Of a stretch of 64,000 bases of DNA, positions 62,117 through 64,000 are shown piece by piece (position 1 is the first letter of the stretch; every line of letters begins with the position of its first letter). The DNA is from Archegozetes longisetosus. Lineage: Eukaryota; Arthropoda; Arachnida; Sarcoptiformes; Trhypochthoniidae. A model generated the notes under the pieces. That model saw only the letters and a program-made list of their open reading frames with translations, had not been told where the DNA came from and made no database searches. Where the stretch lies: the NCBI GenBank assembly GCA_018873245.2, contig JAEMBT020000005.1, positions 4,512,001-4,576,000 on the forward strand, given 5' to 3'. A program made the position numbers and the translations under genes.

Positions 62117-64000
62117 CTATATTCTCGTGCACATTAATGAAGCGGCAACTATTAGGAGTGTTCAGAAAAGCGTATTCCTAATGATGTCTTGTGGATTCTT
62201 TCAGGACTAGGAAATTAATAATTGATCTGTTCTTTACAATAGTGAACTAGATATAATCTACTTTGGATTTGAACTATAAAATACTTTAAATTGATATAAT
62301 AGGATAAACTTAGGATTGAGTTATATATTTGCATAGATTCTGTGGTTGCTTTTAAAATCAAATCTTATATAAAACTATAGGTTAGGTTAGACTGATATTT
62401 GCTTTATCAAACTTGATTAGATTAATAATTCAATGTCATCTTTAATCATATGAATTTAGAATTTGTTTGTAACAATAGTTTTACCCAAGATTTACGTTTT
62501 ATGACCAAATGCAGAGCAGAAATCAAGTTAGGGTTCATAATACCAATTATTCTCTTAATCTAATCATTTCCATGAGTAGCTATGATTCATGTTTTTTGCA
62601 AACTTTAAGCACTAGAAAGAGTTTGTTGGATCATATAAACAGATGCTGTAAGAAGCAGCACGTATCTGTCACAGAATCGCTTCTAACATTCAGTTGTTTT
62701 AGTCACTACATCCCAAATGCACAATAACATTAAAAATATTTCTTTACTTAAAATACGCCATTCCTGAGTTAAGTTCAATAAACAAAATCAGTCATAATGT
62801 TAATGTCCTGATTGCTAATTTTGAAATCAGTACTCCCAAATTCATCTAATCGTGTTATTTATGGTTATAACAGGTATTCACTTGCTCACTCATTCATTCA
62901 TTCTCTCTCTCTCTACCATCTAAATAAGCATTTTTATGACTGAACTGTTATTTTAATTGTTAAAGTTTATACGTAGAAATGAGTTTTATCTTATAAACAA
63001 TATAACCTCTAACAACTCTCTAACAATTAACAATCTTTATTAAAATATAAATTGAATGATAATACATAAAGATTTAAATGTATCGCACAGAGTCTCTCTC
63101 TCTCTCTTACTAACTCACTTAATTTCTATCTATTCTCTCTTTTTATACTCTTCTGACTAATTAATGAAAGGATGTTTAAGAATATTTTCGAGTTATAATT
63201 TTGAGAAAAGTTATTCTAAAAGGGATGTTCAAGCATTCAGTATTAGATTCCCATAACAATTAATTTCCTATTGTAGAATAAGAATTTGCTTTTACAATTA
63301 GAGTGAACTAAACAAAACCTTTTATAGTCATAACGAAATAAGAGTTAAACTTTCATTCTCATAACAAATAGAAAGTTTACAAAACAAATTAAAATACTTT
63401 TTGTTTTAATATAACAATAATCAACTGACTGACTCTTCTCCTAGTTATCCGAAACTTTTAATAGATCAGATTAACTCTAAAATATATTTAAACGCATCGT
63501 TTATTCATCGAAGTTTCTCTTAAAAGTTTATTTAATTGAGCAAAGGATGTCATTCGATCAGAACATAAATGGCATATACAATAGTCTACATTTTTAGACA
63601 TTGTACTAAGAGAAAAGAGTTATGCGACGTAGAAACAACTTAATTTGAATGAATATCTAAACAGAAAATGAGATAAGATTGGAGTTATTTCTTTTCGTAG
63701 TAAACCGATTGAAGTGAGATTGCACTGAACTTGCACTAGAGAAGCACTCAAGTGCAAATAGCATCAATAAAGATAAACATATTTGTTTTATTGCATACCA
63801 AATCACCTAATTTCAAATCAATCAAAATATGTTCGTTTAAAGAATAGGATAAAGAACTAAAATTAACTAAATATTCGATTGGTAGGTCATTAGAACACTT
63901 TCAAATATATGAAATGTTTAATAAAATGTATGAATTTTGAACAACAATTCTCCTGAAGAGAGGATTTAAATAAACAGTTTTTAGGTCATTAGTTTTAAAA

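Larger units (their letters stand above)
46359..64000. other. 17.6 kb without a supportable gene
   Basis: AT-rich DNA with microsatellites, minisatellites and two inverted-repeat elements. Open frames are short and lack domains. Two spots could be coding: a 41-codon frame at 53687-53812 and an open stretch at 59955-60054 behind a good acceptor. A TTTTTCTTATAG/GTAAGC junction at 60090/60091 resembles a recursive splice site, so part of this region may be intron of a gene continuing past the window. Confidence 0.5.

Noticed and set aside
62509..62727. 72-codon frame with a zinc-finger-like DHINRCCKKQH stretch
   Set aside because: The Cys/His spacing of a C2H2 finger is not met and there is no neighbouring finger.

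Overview
The window looks like animal nuclear DNA, most probably arthropod and possibly a mite or other chelicerate. It is strongly AT-rich, its genes are split by GT-AG introns (many of 50-170 bp, a few of 1-2.6 kb), it carries many CT/GA microsatellites and scattered TTAGG-like motifs, and the three recognisable proteins belong to families common in arthropods. The taxon is an inference; no species marker is present.

Four protein-coding loci can be rebuilt exon by exon. (1) Plus strand, 1007-9568: a single-pass immunoglobulin-superfamily receptor with signal peptide, nine Ig domains, one membrane helix and a cytoplasmic tail rich in tyrosine motifs; its 3' end appears to allow two C-termini. 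(2) Plus strand, 14938-18371: a complete five-exon DUF229 (sulfatase-like) type II membrane protein of 646 residues. (3) Minus strand, 29798-25900: a complete ten-exon glutamate carboxypeptidase II / NAALADase (M28B) of 767 residues with all zinc ligands. (4) Minus strand, 46358-41112: an unrecognised, low-complexity, Ser/acidic-rich protein of about 299 residues in three exons, whose second exon carries a helix resembling a BH3 death motif, with Lys where the BH3 Asp is expected.

The rest is intergenic or intronic: 9.6-14.9 kb, 18.4-25.9 kb, 29.8-41.1 kb and 46.4-64 kb hold no gene I can support. These stretches carry small terminal-inverted-repeat elements (at least five structural types, one with four dispersed copies), minisatellites, microsatellites, and a few islands of higher GC with open frames that could be orphan exons or decayed sequence. 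A possible first or internal exon and a recursive-splice-like site lie near 60 kb, so the last 17 kb may belong to a gene that runs off the window.

The genes do not form an operon or an obvious pathway. Three encode membrane or cell-surface proteins, but there is no sequence evidence that they act together. The item most worth following is locus 4, a candidate BH3-only-like protein; next are the Ig receptor's tail with ITIM-like motifs and its apparent alternative last exons.
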